NCBI RefSeq assembly: GCF_020731285.1
Contig: NZ_JAJFOW010000006.1
Location: forward strand, 186,001-250,000
DNA from: Cohnella baijiui
Lineage (GTDB): Bacteria > Bacillota > Bacilli > Paenibacillales > Paenibacillaceae
Direction: 5' to 3'
Length of the DNA: 64,000 nt
In this document: in pieces, positions 9,574 to 17,905 of the stretch
Numbering within the stretch: the first letter of the stretch is position 1
Layout: each line of letters starts with the position of its first letter
Translations under genes and position numbers: made by a program
Notes under the pieces: generated by a model
Database searches by the model: none
What the model was told of the DNA's origin: nothing
Seen by the model: only the letters and a program-made list of their open reading frames with translations

Positions 9574-10296
9574 ATGGATGATTACAAGATGGCGTCCCTG
9601 TTCAAGAAAGCGAGCATTCCGAGCTACCTGTTCTTCGCTAGCGTAATCGTCGTGGCCGCGATCGTCGCGATTCTCTCCAAGCCCTATTTCACGGAGCCTG
9701 CCTTCGATCTCAATGGTCATCGATACACCTTGGATCGCGATCAGGGCAATCTCGTCACGTACCGCAGCGGGTCGGCCGGCCCCGTTCAAGTGCGCATCGA
9801 CGAGCCGTCTCGAACCGTGCTCATCGACAGTCAGGCATACACCGTCGTGAAGAACAGCGATCCTTACAACATCAAATACAGCGTGTCCTATCCGGACGGC
9901 CGCCGATTCGAGGTCCAGGATCAGTCTCACCTTCTCCTCAGCTTTGACGAGAAAGGCGAACTCTACTTCCCGATTACCGTATCGGTCGACGGCCAAAGCG
10001 CGCGTGGTGACGACGAAGAGGCGTATTCCCCCGCCGCGCTCGTAACGACCGCTTATCCGGAATATCACGAGAAGCCGGGCGCTCCCGGCTTCCTATTCCT
10101 TGCCTTGGGCCTCATGATTTACGGCTGGTGCGGTTTTCGGTACCGCAAATTCCAAGAAGTCTCTTTCTGGCTCTCGCTGAAATGGATCTGGGTAGAGGAT
10201 CCCGAACCGAGCGATTTCTACTATTTCATGTGCAAGGTCGGCGGGATTCTAGTTATGATCTTCTCGGTCTGGGTCGCCTTCCAAGCGTATGGATGA
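9574..10296 (+). CDS. Hypothetical membrane protein, three predicted spans
   Basis: A 240-residue protein I do not recognise. Hydrophobic segments lie near residues 17-37, 170-190 and 216-238. Between the first two is a polar, beta-rich region with the repeated look of DLNGHRYTLD and RIDEPSRTVLIDSQAYTV, which should be outside or in the cytoplasm as a single domain. The start is uncertain: neither the ATG at 9574 nor the ATG at 9589 has a good Shine-Dalgarno sequence. It is one of few plus-strand genes here and has no obvious partner. It is followed by the gene-poor repeat region. No function is offered. Confidence 0.65.
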   Translation: MDDYKMASLFKKASIPSYLFFASVIVVAAIVAILSKPYFTEPAFDLNGHRYTLDRDQGNLVTYRSGSAGPVQVRIDEPSRTVLIDSQAYTVVKNSDPYNIKYSVSYPDGRRFEVQDQSHLLLSFDEKGELYFPITVSVDGQSARGDDEEAYSPAALVTTAYPEYHEKPGAPGFLFLALGLMIYGWCGFRYRKFQEVSFWLSLKWIWVEDPEPSDFYYFMCKVGGILVMIFSVWVAFQAYG

Positions 10297-10448
10297 TGGA
10301 TCGCCCTTTCCTGTCATACGGCAGCCGTGTACGAAAGAGGTCCAACCAGCTCCCAAGCGGCAGATAACGGCGTCATTGCGTTTAAGCTGACGAAACGGGT
10401 GAAAAGGACGCAGGGCCGGTGGACGAAACGGTTAGTTGGTGCGAGAAG
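10297..10448. other. Gene-free flank of the repeat array with one decayed copy
   Basis: No gene is visible. Around 10380-10407 the sequence matches the array unit in spacing and ends: GTTTA and GAAAAGG are 28 bases end to end in both. This suggests an old, diverged copy about 70 bp before the first clear unit. Confidence 0.4.
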
Positions 10449-10684
10449 GTAGTTTACATGCATACATTTGGCGAAAAGGCGTGCGAGGAAGCGATGTAGG
10501 TAGTTTACATACGCACATAAGGCGAAAAGGCGTGCGAGGAAGCGATGTAGGTAGTTTATATACGCACATAAGGCGAAAAGACGTGTGAGGGATCGAAGTA
10601 GGTAGTTTACATACGCACATAAGGCGAAAAGGCGTGCGAGGGAGTGATGTAGGTAGTTTACATACGCACATACGCACATTTGGC
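10449..10684. repeat. 51-bp tandem repeat, four full copies plus a partial fifth
   Basis: Copies begin at 10449, 10500, 10551, 10602 and 10653 with exact 51-bp spacing. Each starts GTAGTTTACATACGCACAT (slightly varied in copies 1 and 3) and ends near GCGATGTAG. Because 51 is 17 codons, open frames run through it on the minus strand with a 17-residue period around CAYVNYLHRFLARLFAL, but there is no ribosome site or gene-like flank, so I read these as chance frames. There are no spacers between copies. A related 51/52-bp tract lies at 24492-24606. Confidence 0.9.
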
Positions 10685-11102
10685 AACCGGCCGCTCAAAA
10701 TCAATCTGCACCCGTACGGGATGACGGGCAGCTGATCCATAAGAGGGCTTTCGGCCGAATGCGTAAGCTTGGACTCCCGGCGACAGTACGCCGCATGCGT
10801 CACCGGCGCAGTCCATGAAACCATTGCGCCCGTACAACCCTCGCTGCCGTTTCCGTCAGTCGATTTTTCGACTAACTCGCTCGTACAACCCCCGCTGCGA
10901 CCGATCGCCCACAGCGATCAGGGAACCCGGAACACGTCCCGAAGCCTTTGCGCGCTTGCCTAATCATAATGAAGACCGAATCCAATTGAAACGAACCAAG
11001 CTGACGCCGGTAGAGCTCCGGCGGCAGCTTGCGTCTTAGGGTTTTTTCTGCTGTCTCTGAGATGAGGGGCTTGATCCTCTCATCCGATCGGGGCTTTTGC
11101 GA
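10685..11102. other. Gene-free region downstream of the repeat array
   Basis: Some 420 bases with no credible gene. Features seen are a short direct repeat, CGTACAACCC then CGCTGC, at about 10832 and 10883, and the palindrome AGTCGATTTTTCGACT around 10859-10874. A weak stem GATGAG...CTCATC at about 11060-11083 lies just past the stop of the leftward gene and could end its transcript, but it lacks a T-run. Confidence 0.4.
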
Positions 11103-13208
11103 TTACAACTCCGTGATCCGAACGCCGCGGTAATAGGTGCGAGCCGCGCCGCGGGTGCTGACGCCGAACATGCCGTAACGCCAGGTGCCGTCCGCATGAC
11201 GCAGCACCTCTTCGCCGTCCACGGCGAGCGTAAGCGCGTCTCCAACGGCGGTGAACGTAAGCTCGTAATCTTGATCCAGCCGCCAAGGAAATTCGGCCTC
11301 GGCCAGCTTCGTAAACCCGAAGTCGTTCAAGTACAGCGCGATCCGTCCCGGTCCGTCGAAGCCCGCATGGTAGCCCCGCATGGCGCCTTGCGCGCGAACG
11401 GCGACGAGATGCGAGTCACCGCTCTGCGGATTCAGCTTCACCGAGACGGCGTAGTCTTTGGCGAAGTAGTTTCCCGCGTAGGCCTCGCTAGGCTCGGCGG
11501 TCATGAGGTACATCGCCCCGTCCGCAAGGCTCCATGCGCCGTGATGGTGGGCAAACGGCGTCACGCAGCCGAAATCGACCGACTGTTTGGCGAAATCGAT
11601 CGTATAATCGGCCTTGCCGTAAATGCGGAAGTCGTCGAGGAACAGCCGTCCAAGGCTTTTCGGCTTGCGTGTCGAGTAGGCTTCGAGGACAATCCCGACT
11701 TCGTCGATGAGCTCGCCGTCCGTATCGGGAATCTCGAACTCGATTTGCGTCCACGCTTGATCGGCGAGTTTCCGATAGCCTTGCACGAGCTCCCGCTTGC
11801 TTTTCGCGAGCCGGACGTAGGGCGCGACGCCCATCGTCTCGTTGCCGCTCCATTGGTCGAGGAAGAGCGCCATGCTCACCTTCTGACCGCTGTAGGCACG
11901 CGGAGAAAACGTTGGCGAATACCGCTCGTCGCTGAATTCGTCCCGCGTGTAGAACGGCTTGTAATACACCTTGGACCGCTCGCCGCGGGTCATCCGGTCG
12001 AACAGGATCTCGAGCGAACCGCTCCCCGTATGGGCCTGCTCCGCGGAATGGCGCGTCCGGCAGAAAAAAGGATCCGAAACGCGGATGTTGTGCGTCGATC
12101 CCGGCAGCTCGAAGTCGAAGTATACTTCGTCCTCTCGGAAGCCGTCGAGCAGCGGCTGCGGGCACGGCTCCTTCGCCAGGCGGTAGCCGAGGATGGCGAG
12201 CTCCTTGGCGTACGACGGCAGGTCGAGGATGTTGAGGTAGCCCGAAATGCCCGACATGACGATGCCGTCGTTGATCGGCGCGCGGTACCGCTCCGCGATG
12301 CCCGCCAAGCCGGCCGCCACGCCGAGCACGGTGCCGACATTGCCCGCGTTGCAGTCCGTATCCCAGCCGCACATCGTCGCGATTTCGACGGTCCGGTTGA
12401 AGTCCCCTTGGCCGTAAATCATTGCGAGCACGCAGACGCCGGCGTTCGGGATGATATGGCATACGCCTTTGTACTTGTCGTATCCCCACTCCCGCTCCAG
12501 CATGTCGCGGCAGGCCCGGAAGTCGTCCGGAAACTCGGCATGAAAAGCGAGAACCGCTTTCGAGACCTGCGCATACAAGGAAGCCGCCGGAATTTGGGCA
12601 AGCGCCGCATCCAGGATGACGCGGATGTCGGACGTTTCGAACGCTTTGGCGATCGCCGCGCAGAAAAACCGCGCGCCCAGCACGCCCTCCCCGTCATGCG
12701 ACACGCGCGCGGCCGCTTCGCCGAAGTCGGCGGCCCTCGCCGGATTGCCCGGATTCACAAGTCCCCACGTGTCGATGAAGATCTGGCCGCCGATCTGCTC
12801 GGCGATGATCCGCCCGTTCTGCGCGATCGATCCCGATTGCGGCGCGGGAATGCCGTTCTTTAAGTTGACGTACGCCGTATGCTCCGTACTGACACCGTAT
12901 CCGCCCCACCAGAACATGCCGATCCCTTCGCGGGCATAGTTCAGCCATGCGCGCGCGACATCGTTCGGCGTGATGTCCCGGTCCACGGCGTCGTCATAGA
13001 GCGCCCGCAGAAAATAAAAGGGGCCGTTCGCGTCGTCGTCGGCCGCGAAGTTTTTGAATTCCTTGACGTAGCCGGCGATGTCGCCGTACGTGCTGCGGAT
13101 GCGCTCGTACGTCCAGATCGTCGGCTCGACGGGCGCGCCCAGCCGGATGCCGACGTTCATCCCGAGATAGCCCGCGTATACTTTTTCCACATAACGTTCG
13201 GGGATCAT
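11103..13208 (-). CDS. ADP-ribosylglycohydrolase-family protein with C-terminal beta-sandwich extension
   Basis: A 701-residue protein. Residues 1 to about 340 are an ADP-ribosylglycohydrolase (DraG/ARH) fold: YLGMNVGIRLGAPVEP near the start, the first metal site as AADDDAN, and the second metal site as CGWDTDCNAGNVG around 285. The remaining 350 residues are rich in beta-strand and look like carbohydrate-binding or jelly-roll modules. There is no signal peptide. Known family members hydrolyse N- or O-glycosidic bonds to ADP-ribose using two Mg ions. Here it is the last gene of a sugar-importer operon beside a second paralogue, so the substrate is more probably an imported ribosyl or glycosyl compound; that is inference. 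The gene starts 15 nt after the paralogue's stop. Confidence 0.88.
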   Translation of the reverse strand: MIPERYVEKVYAGYLGMNVGIRLGAPVEPTIWTYERIRSTYGDIAGYVKEFKNFAADDDANGPFYFLRALYDDAVDRDITPNDVARAWLNYAREGIGMFWWGGYGVSTEHTAYVNLKNGIPAPQSGSIAQNGRIIAEQIGGQIFIDTWGLVNPGNPARAADFGEAAARVSHDGEGVLGARFFCAAIAKAFETSDIRVILDAALAQIPAASLYAQVSKAVLAFHAEFPDDFRACRDMLEREWGYDKYKGVCHIIPNAGVCVLAMIYGQGDFNRTVEIATMCGWDTDCNAGNVGTVLGVAAGLAGIAERYRAPINDGIVMSGISGYLNILDLPSYAKELAILGYRLAKEPCPQPLLDGFREDEVYFDFELPGSTHNIRVSDPFFCRTRHSAEQAHTGSGSLEILFDRMTRGERSKVYYKPFYTRDEFSDERYSPTFSPRAYSGQKVSMALFLDQWSGNETMGVAPYVRLAKSKRELVQGYRKLADQAWTQIEFEIPDTDGELIDEVGIVLEAYSTRKPKSLGRLFLDDFRIYGKADYTIDFAKQSVDFGCVTPFAHHHGAWSLADGAMYLMTAEPSEAYAGNYFAKDYAVSVKLNPQSGDSHLVAVRAQGAMRGYHAGFDGPGRIALYLNDFGFTKLAEAEFPWRLDQDYELTFTAVGDALTLAVDGEEVLRHADGTWRYGMFGVSTRGAARTYYRGVRITEL

Positions 13209-13223
13209 GCGTGCACCGCCTTT

Positions 13224-14384
13224 TTACATAATCGGCTGAAGCTGCCGTTTCCTGCTTGCTTGGAAAGCCATGTCTTCCTTGATGATAGCGGCTGCCGCTT
13301 CGGCGAATCGGGCTGCGTGACCTGCGAAGTCCTGACGGTTCGCCGCCTCGAGCGATGCGATCTCGTCCGCCGGAATCGCGCTTACGCCGAGCTTGGCACC
13401 CAGGATGGCTCCGATCATGACGCCGATCGAGTCGGCGTCGCGGCCGGAGCTGACGCCGTCTCGCACCGCTTCGAGCAGATCGCCTTCGTGAAGGACGATG
13501 TACGCGAGCGCGATCGGCAGCTCTTCGATCGAGAACAGCCGACTCGGCGTATAGTGGTTCGATGGCATGCCCAGCTTGTCGGCGCTGCGAGTCACGTCGT
13601 TGCCCATCGGAGAGTAAGGTGCGATCGCCGCATGGAAAGCGTGCACCACCCGCTCCCGGTCCGCCCGGTCGCTCCGCAGCACTGACGCCCGCTCGCACAG
13701 ATCGTGGATCGCCCGCCTCGTGCCGTCCTTGGCATAGGTCAGCGCCGCGCCCGCGATGCTGTCGATCGTGGCGCCAGGCACGAACGCCTGGGCGATACAG
13801 CACGCGAGTACGCCCGCGGCTTCGAGTCCGTAGCTGACCTGGTGGCCCGATGCGAACAGGATCGCTTCGTCGTACGCCGCCTTCGGATGCCCGGCGTTCA
13901 CGACCCCGACGGGCGCGATATACATGGCCGCTCCGCAGTTGACCATGTTGCCGTAGCCGCCTTCGCGGGGATCGCAGTTCGCGAGGGCGTGCCGGTTGAA
14001 AATATGCTTTTCCGGGTAGAACAGCCGATCCAGGATCATCGCTTCCCGGCCGAATTCCGGAATGTAGCGCGGACGGAAGGCGATTTCCTTGACCAGCTCG
14101 TTGGCCATGTCGTACGCGTCGAGATGCCGCCGTTCGGTGCAGTAGACCTGCATCAGCGCGAGCGTCATGAGCGTGTCGTCGGTTACGATGCCCTCGCCCC
14201 TCACCCGGCCGTATCGCTCCGCCTCGGGCCAATCCGCCTTCCACCACTTCGTCTTCGTCGTCTCGATCCGGCCGTACTGCGCCCGGATCTGGGCGTACGT
14301 CATCTTCTCCACGACCGCCCCCATCGCGTCGCCGAAGGCCGTCCCATAGAGTACGCCGCTCACCCGATCCGCGAATGATACCAT
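13224..14384 (-). CDS. ADP-ribosylglycohydrolase-family protein
   Basis: A 386-residue single-domain member of the DraG/ARH family. Metal-binding motifs are all visible: GTAFGDAMGAVVEK at the N-terminus, VTDDTLMTLAL near 80 and GRDADSIGVMIGAILG near 310. The ATG at 14384 is chosen because GGAGAGAGG lies a few nt ahead; an upstream in-frame start adds 18 residues with no better site. It sits between the binding protein of an LplA/YtcQ-like transporter and a longer paralogue. No DraT-like ADP-ribosyltransferase is encoded nearby, which argues against a role in nitrogenase-style protein modification and for a catabolic glycosidase role. Confidence 0.9.
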   Translation of the reverse strand: MVSFADRVSGVLYGTAFGDAMGAVVEKMTYAQIRAQYGRIETTKTKWWKADWPEAERYGRVRGEGIVTDDTLMTLALMQVYCTERRHLDAYDMANELVKEIAFRPRYIPEFGREAMILDRLFYPEKHIFNRHALANCDPREGGYGNMVNCGAAMYIAPVGVVNAGHPKAAYDEAILFASGHQVSYGLEAAGVLACCIAQAFVPGATIDSIAGAALTYAKDGTRRAIHDLCERASVLRSDRADRERVVHAFHAAIAPYSPMGNDVTRSADKLGMPSNHYTPSRLFSIEELPIALAYIVLHEGDLLEAVRDGVSSGRDADSIGVMIGAILGAKLGVSAIPADEIASLEAANRQDFAGHAARFAEAAAAIIKEDMAFQASRKRQLQPIM

Positions 14385-14451
14385 GTTGCCTCTCTCCCTC
14401 CGGGCGAAAGCGCGCGAAGCGGATGCCGCTTCGCGCACCGTCTGTTTCTCG

Positions 14452-15948
14452 TTACTTGAGCGTCTGGTTGGCGTAATCCGTCAAGTCCTTGCCGCCCGCG
14501 GCGTTCCAGTCCTTGACGAACGAATCCCAGTCGGCCGCCGTCTTCTTTCCGGTGACCATATTGGCTGCGAATTCGTTGTACAGGGCGGTGCAGGCGTCCC
14601 ACTTCGCCGCCAGCTCCGCGGGAATGATGAAGGCATTGTCCTCGGAAGACATGGCGGCCATCATGTCGAGCGACTTCGCCGCCGGCTCGGACAAATACGG
14701 GGTAGCTGGATCGAAGGGAAACTCCGGCTTGAAGTTCACGGTCGATTCGACGAAGCGCGGATACCATTCGGCGAATTTGTCGGTCAGCTTGATTTGATCG
14801 TTCGTAATTTCGTATTGGGTGCCCTCCACACCGAGCTTGTCGAGCATTTGGCCTTTCGGGCTGGCCAGGTACTCGAGGACGGCGAAGGCGAGGTCTTTGT
14901 GCTTGGACGTCTTGCCGATGGCGAAGCCGCGGCTTTCCTTGCTGACGTCGATCGGCGTATACCCTTGGGCGACGCCCTTCGCCGGCGGCAGCGGCACGAT
15001 CTTGGCGCCCGCGCCGTTCTGCGACGTCATCTTCGTGTTGTAGATGTCGATCGTCTTGCCCTGCGTGCCGGCGATGACCGCCGCTTGGCCGTCGTAGAAC
15101 GCCTTCTCCTTCGTGTCCCATTTTTTCGTTAGGAACTCTGGATCGAGGAGACCGTCCTTATACAGCTTGGCGTAATATTCGAGCTTCTGCTTTTCGAACG
15201 TTGTCGTCTTGCCGAACGCGTATTTGCCGTCGTCTCCTTTGATCCAAGTGGCCGTCAGGCCGAACGCCTGGCCGAACGTCGCGTCGAGTTCGTCCAGCGT
15301 CCCCGCGGTCGTATAGCCGTACGCGGCCCCCTTCTTCTCCTTCATCTCCTTGAAGAAGGCGTAGTAGTTGTCGGGCGTCGGGTTGACGAGCAGCTCCTTG
15401 CCGGACGCCGCGGCGTCCAGCCAATCTTGGCGGACGACCGGCACTTTGCTGCTGGTCGGCGACAGCCAAACGAGATACGGATAGTTTTGGGTGCGCTTTT
15501 GGTTGTAGGGATTCATCGATGCTTTCACGTAGGTCGACTGTGCGATGTACGGCGTTAAATCTTCTAGGATGCCTTGCGTGACCGCGAACTGGTAATCCCC
15601 GCCCTGAAAGTAAATGAGATCCGGAATGTTGCCGCTTTGCAGCAGCAGGCCGAGCTTCTCGGAATACGTCCCGCTCTGCACCGGCACGAGTTGGAGCTTG
15701 ACGTTTTTGCCTTCGGCCTTCATCCCCTCCTCGATGCCTTTGAGGAGCGGATCGTCGGCCGGCAGATCCTTGTCGACGATCGTGATCGTCACCGGATCGC
15801 CCGACGCCGGCGTCGACGCGGACGCTCCGCCGGAAGGGCTTGCGGCCGGCGAACCGCTCGCTCCGCCATTGCCGCCGTTGCCGCCGCTGCAGGCCGTCGC
15901 GGACGCTAGGAGGCCGGCGGCCAACAAGATCGCGATTGCTTTTTTCAT
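14452..15948 (-). CDS. Extracellular solute-binding lipoprotein of LplA/YtcQ type
   Basis: A 498-residue lipoprotein starting MKKAIAILLAAGLL with the lipidated Cys at about residue 20 in SATACSGG and a Gly/Ser/Pro-rich linker. The mature part begins VTITIVDKDLPADDPLLKG, and the length of about 500 fits the long binding proteins that pair with LplB/YteP and LplC/YtcP permeases. These families usually import oligosaccharides from plant polysaccharides. It follows its two permeases and precedes two ADP-ribosylglycohydrolase-family genes in the same operon. Confidence 0.9.
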   Translation of the reverse strand: MKKAIAILLAAGLLASATACSGGNGGNGGASGSPAASPSGGASASTPASGDPVTITIVDKDLPADDPLLKGIEEGMKAEGKNVKLQLVPVQSGTYSEKLGLLLQSGNIPDLIYFQGGDYQFAVTQGILEDLTPYIAQSTYVKASMNPYNQKRTQNYPYLVWLSPTSSKVPVVRQDWLDAAASGKELLVNPTPDNYYAFFKEMKEKKGAAYGYTTAGTLDELDATFGQAFGLTATWIKGDDGKYAFGKTTTFEKQKLEYYAKLYKDGLLDPEFLTKKWDTKEKAFYDGQAAVIAGTQGKTIDIYNTKMTSQNGAGAKIVPLPPAKGVAQGYTPIDVSKESRGFAIGKTSKHKDLAFAVLEYLASPKGQMLDKLGVEGTQYEITNDQIKLTDKFAEWYPRFVESTVNFKPEFPFDPATPYLSEPAAKSLDMMAAMSSEDNAFIIPAELAAKWDACTALYNEFAANMVTGKKTAADWDSFVKDWNAAGGKDLTDYANQTLK

Positions 15949-15981
15949 TTCGATGTTCCTCCCTTTTTTTGGTCGAACGCT

Positions 15982-16866
15982 TTATTCTTTCACGCCGCCA
16001 TCCAATACGCCCCGGGTATAATGCTTGAGGATGATCGGATAGAGCATCAGAATCGGCACCATGGCGACCACGATGGTCGCCGCCTTCAAGGCGGAAAAGT
16101 CGAGCTGCGCGATGTTGTTGTTCTTGAGCAGGTCGTTCGCCCCGACGAGCGCCGTCGTGTCCTGCTCGACGACGAATTGGCGGAGCAGCACCTGAAGCAC
16201 CGTGTTTTTCGGACTGGACAGGAAAATGCTGGACTTGAAAAACTCGTTCCATTTGGCCACCGCGTAAAACATCCCGATCGTCACGAGCGGAATGCGGGAC
16301 AAGGGCAGCACGATCCGCGCGTACAGCGTCAGATGGCCGGCGCCGTCGATCTTGGCCGCTTCGGTCAAGGAGTCCGGAATATCCTCCAAAAAGCGCATCA
16401 GAATGATCAAATAGTACACGTTGATCATCCGATACAGGACCATCGCCCACAGATGGTCGAGCAGGTGAAGATCCTTCACGACCATATACTCCTGCACGAT
16501 CCCCGGCTCGAAAATCATGACGACGATGAGGAACACCATCAGCGGCGTCTTGCCGACCAGGTTTTTCTGGACGAGCACGTACGCGGCGATCGAGGTGAAG
16601 ATCAGGCTCAGGATCGTGCCCGAGACAGTGATGAACAGCGAGTTCAGCAGCGCCCTGCCGACGATCGGATTGCCGAGCACGACTTGGAAATTCAGAAGGG
16701 AAAAGCCTCTGGGCCACAGCTCGTATCCGCGCAAGAGATGGACTTGGGCGGGATTCGAAAGCGCCCGGGCGACGAGATTGACGATCGGCACGAACATCGT
16801 CAGCGTGACGAGCGTCAGGAAAAGCGCGATGAGCGTTTGGGATACGGTAAACTTGCGGGCCGGCAT
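15982..16866 (-). CDS. ABC transporter permease, LplC/YtcP-like
   Basis: A 294-residue permease with about six hydrophobic spans, the first at residues 10-33. The coupling loop reads DSLTEAAKIDGAGHLTLYA then RIVLPLS, and the C-terminus is RGVLDGGVKE, characteristic of YtcP/LplC subunits. It lies 15 nt after its partner permease. With that partner and the downstream binding protein it forms an importer lacking its own ATPase, as expected for a shared MsmX-type ATPase. Confidence 0.92.
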   Translation of the reverse strand: MPARKFTVSQTLIALFLTLVTLTMFVPIVNLVARALSNPAQVHLLRGYELWPRGFSLLNFQVVLGNPIVGRALLNSLFITVSGTILSLIFTSIAAYVLVQKNLVGKTPLMVFLIVVMIFEPGIVQEYMVVKDLHLLDHLWAMVLYRMINVYYLIILMRFLEDIPDSLTEAAKIDGAGHLTLYARIVLPLSRIPLVTIGMFYAVAKWNEFFKSSIFLSSPKNTVLQVLLRQFVVEQDTTALVGANDLLKNNNIAQLDFSALKAATIVVAMVPILMLYPIILKHYTRGVLDGGVKE

Positions 16867-16881
16867 GTCGCCGCCTCCTTC

Positions 16882-17784
16882 CTACCAGGCGCCTTTGGAC
16901 GTCAATCGCTTCGAGAGGAAATGCGTGGAGAGCACGAGAATCAGTCCGATCATGCTCTTGAACAGATTGGCGGCCGTCGCGAACGAATATTGGTTGTTCA
17001 GCAGCCCCATCCGGTACACATACGTGTCGATGATGTCGATGCGGCTGTTGACGGAGCTGTTCGTGAAGTTCAACACCTGGTCGAGTCCGGCGTTCATGAT
17101 GAACCCGACGTTCAGGATAAAAATCGTGACCATGGGGAGGTAGAGATGCGGCAGGACGACGCGCGTCACGATTTGCCATCGGTTCGCCCCGTCCAGATGG
17201 GCCGCCTCGTACAGGCTCGGACTCACGCCCATGATCGCCGCCAGGAAAAGGATCGAGTCCCAGCCCATGCTGCGCCAAGCCTCGCTCGCGAGCAGCACCC
17301 ACCGGATGCTGCTTTTGTCCGTCAGGAAATCGTGGGCGGGCAGGCCGAACAGCTTCAACAGCTCGTTGACGGCGCCGGTGGACGGGGAAAGGAACTCGAA
17401 CCAGATGCCCGCGATGACGACCCAGGACAGAAAGTGCGGCAGATAGGAGACGACCTGCACCGCCTTGCGGAATTTGCCGTTCGACAGCTCGTTCAGCAGG
17501 AGCGCGAACAGAATCGGGATGGGAAAGATCAGCACCAGCTTCATCGCGCTGATGACGAGCGTGTTGCCCAGTACCTGCCCGAAGATCGGCGTGCTGAACA
17601 GCTCTTTGAAATATTTGAAACCCACGTACACATCGCTGCCGATGATGCGGAAATCGTAAAAAGCGAGCTTCATGCCCCAGATCGGCCAGACGTGGAAAAG
17701 GACGAAATAGGCGATGCAGGGCAGCAGCATCAGATAGAGCGCTTTATCCGTCCATATTTTTTTCAGCTTGCCGTTCGCGTTCAT
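16882..17784 (-). CDS. ABC transporter permease, LplB/YteP-like
   Basis: A 300-residue permease starting MNANGKLKKIWTDKALYLM, with the first span near residues 14-34. It contains PSLYEAAHLDGANRWQIVTR, the EAA-type loop, and ends FLSKRLTSKGAW, typical of the LplB/YteP group. GGAGAGGGG precedes the ATG. As first gene of the run it should be the promoter-proximal member; a cre-like site lies about 40 bp ahead. The AraC gene ends just upstream on the same strand. Confidence 0.92.
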   Translation of the reverse strand: MNANGKLKKIWTDKALYLMLLPCIAYFVLFHVWPIWGMKLAFYDFRIIGSDVYVGFKYFKELFSTPIFGQVLGNTLVISAMKLVLIFPIPILFALLLNELSNGKFRKAVQVVSYLPHFLSWVVIAGIWFEFLSPSTGAVNELLKLFGLPAHDFLTDKSSIRWVLLASEAWRSMGWDSILFLAAIMGVSPSLYEAAHLDGANRWQIVTRVVLPHLYLPMVTIFILNVGFIMNAGLDQVLNFTNSSVNSRIDIIDTYVYRMGLLNNQYSFATAANLFKSMIGLILVLSTHFLSKRLTSKGAW

Positions 17785-17820
17785 TCGGTCGTCCCCTCTC
17801 CGCTGCTTGACCCGCGTTCG

Positions 17821-17834
17821 TGTAAGCGATTACC
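17821..17834. promoter_or_regulatory. cre-like catabolite-repression site
   Basis: TGTAAGCGATTACC matches the CcpA operator consensus TGWNANCGNTNWCA at all but the last fixed position. It stands 37-50 bp before the start of the LplB-like permease gene in the 121-bp gap behind the AraC gene, where repression by glucose would make sense. A single degenerate match is weak evidence. Confidence 0.4.
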
Positions 17835-17905
17835 GAACAATTCGATCTTAATGGATTTCGCGCGCCCGTTCTTCTCGTTAACGCGCTATTTTTTCTCAAA
17901 AACAG

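Noticed and set aside
10449..10684. CRISPR-like array
   Set aside because: The units are directly tandem without unique spacers, and no cas genes are present.
10314..10824. Minus-strand frames through the 51-bp array encoding 17-residue repeat proteins (CAYVNYLHRFLARLFAL units)
   Set aside because: A 51-bp unit keeps several frames open by arithmetic. There is no ribosome site, no gene context, and more than one frame is equally open.
13224..14384. DraG of a nitrogenase-control system
   Set aside because: No draT, nif genes or ammonium transporter is near. The context is a sugar importer.
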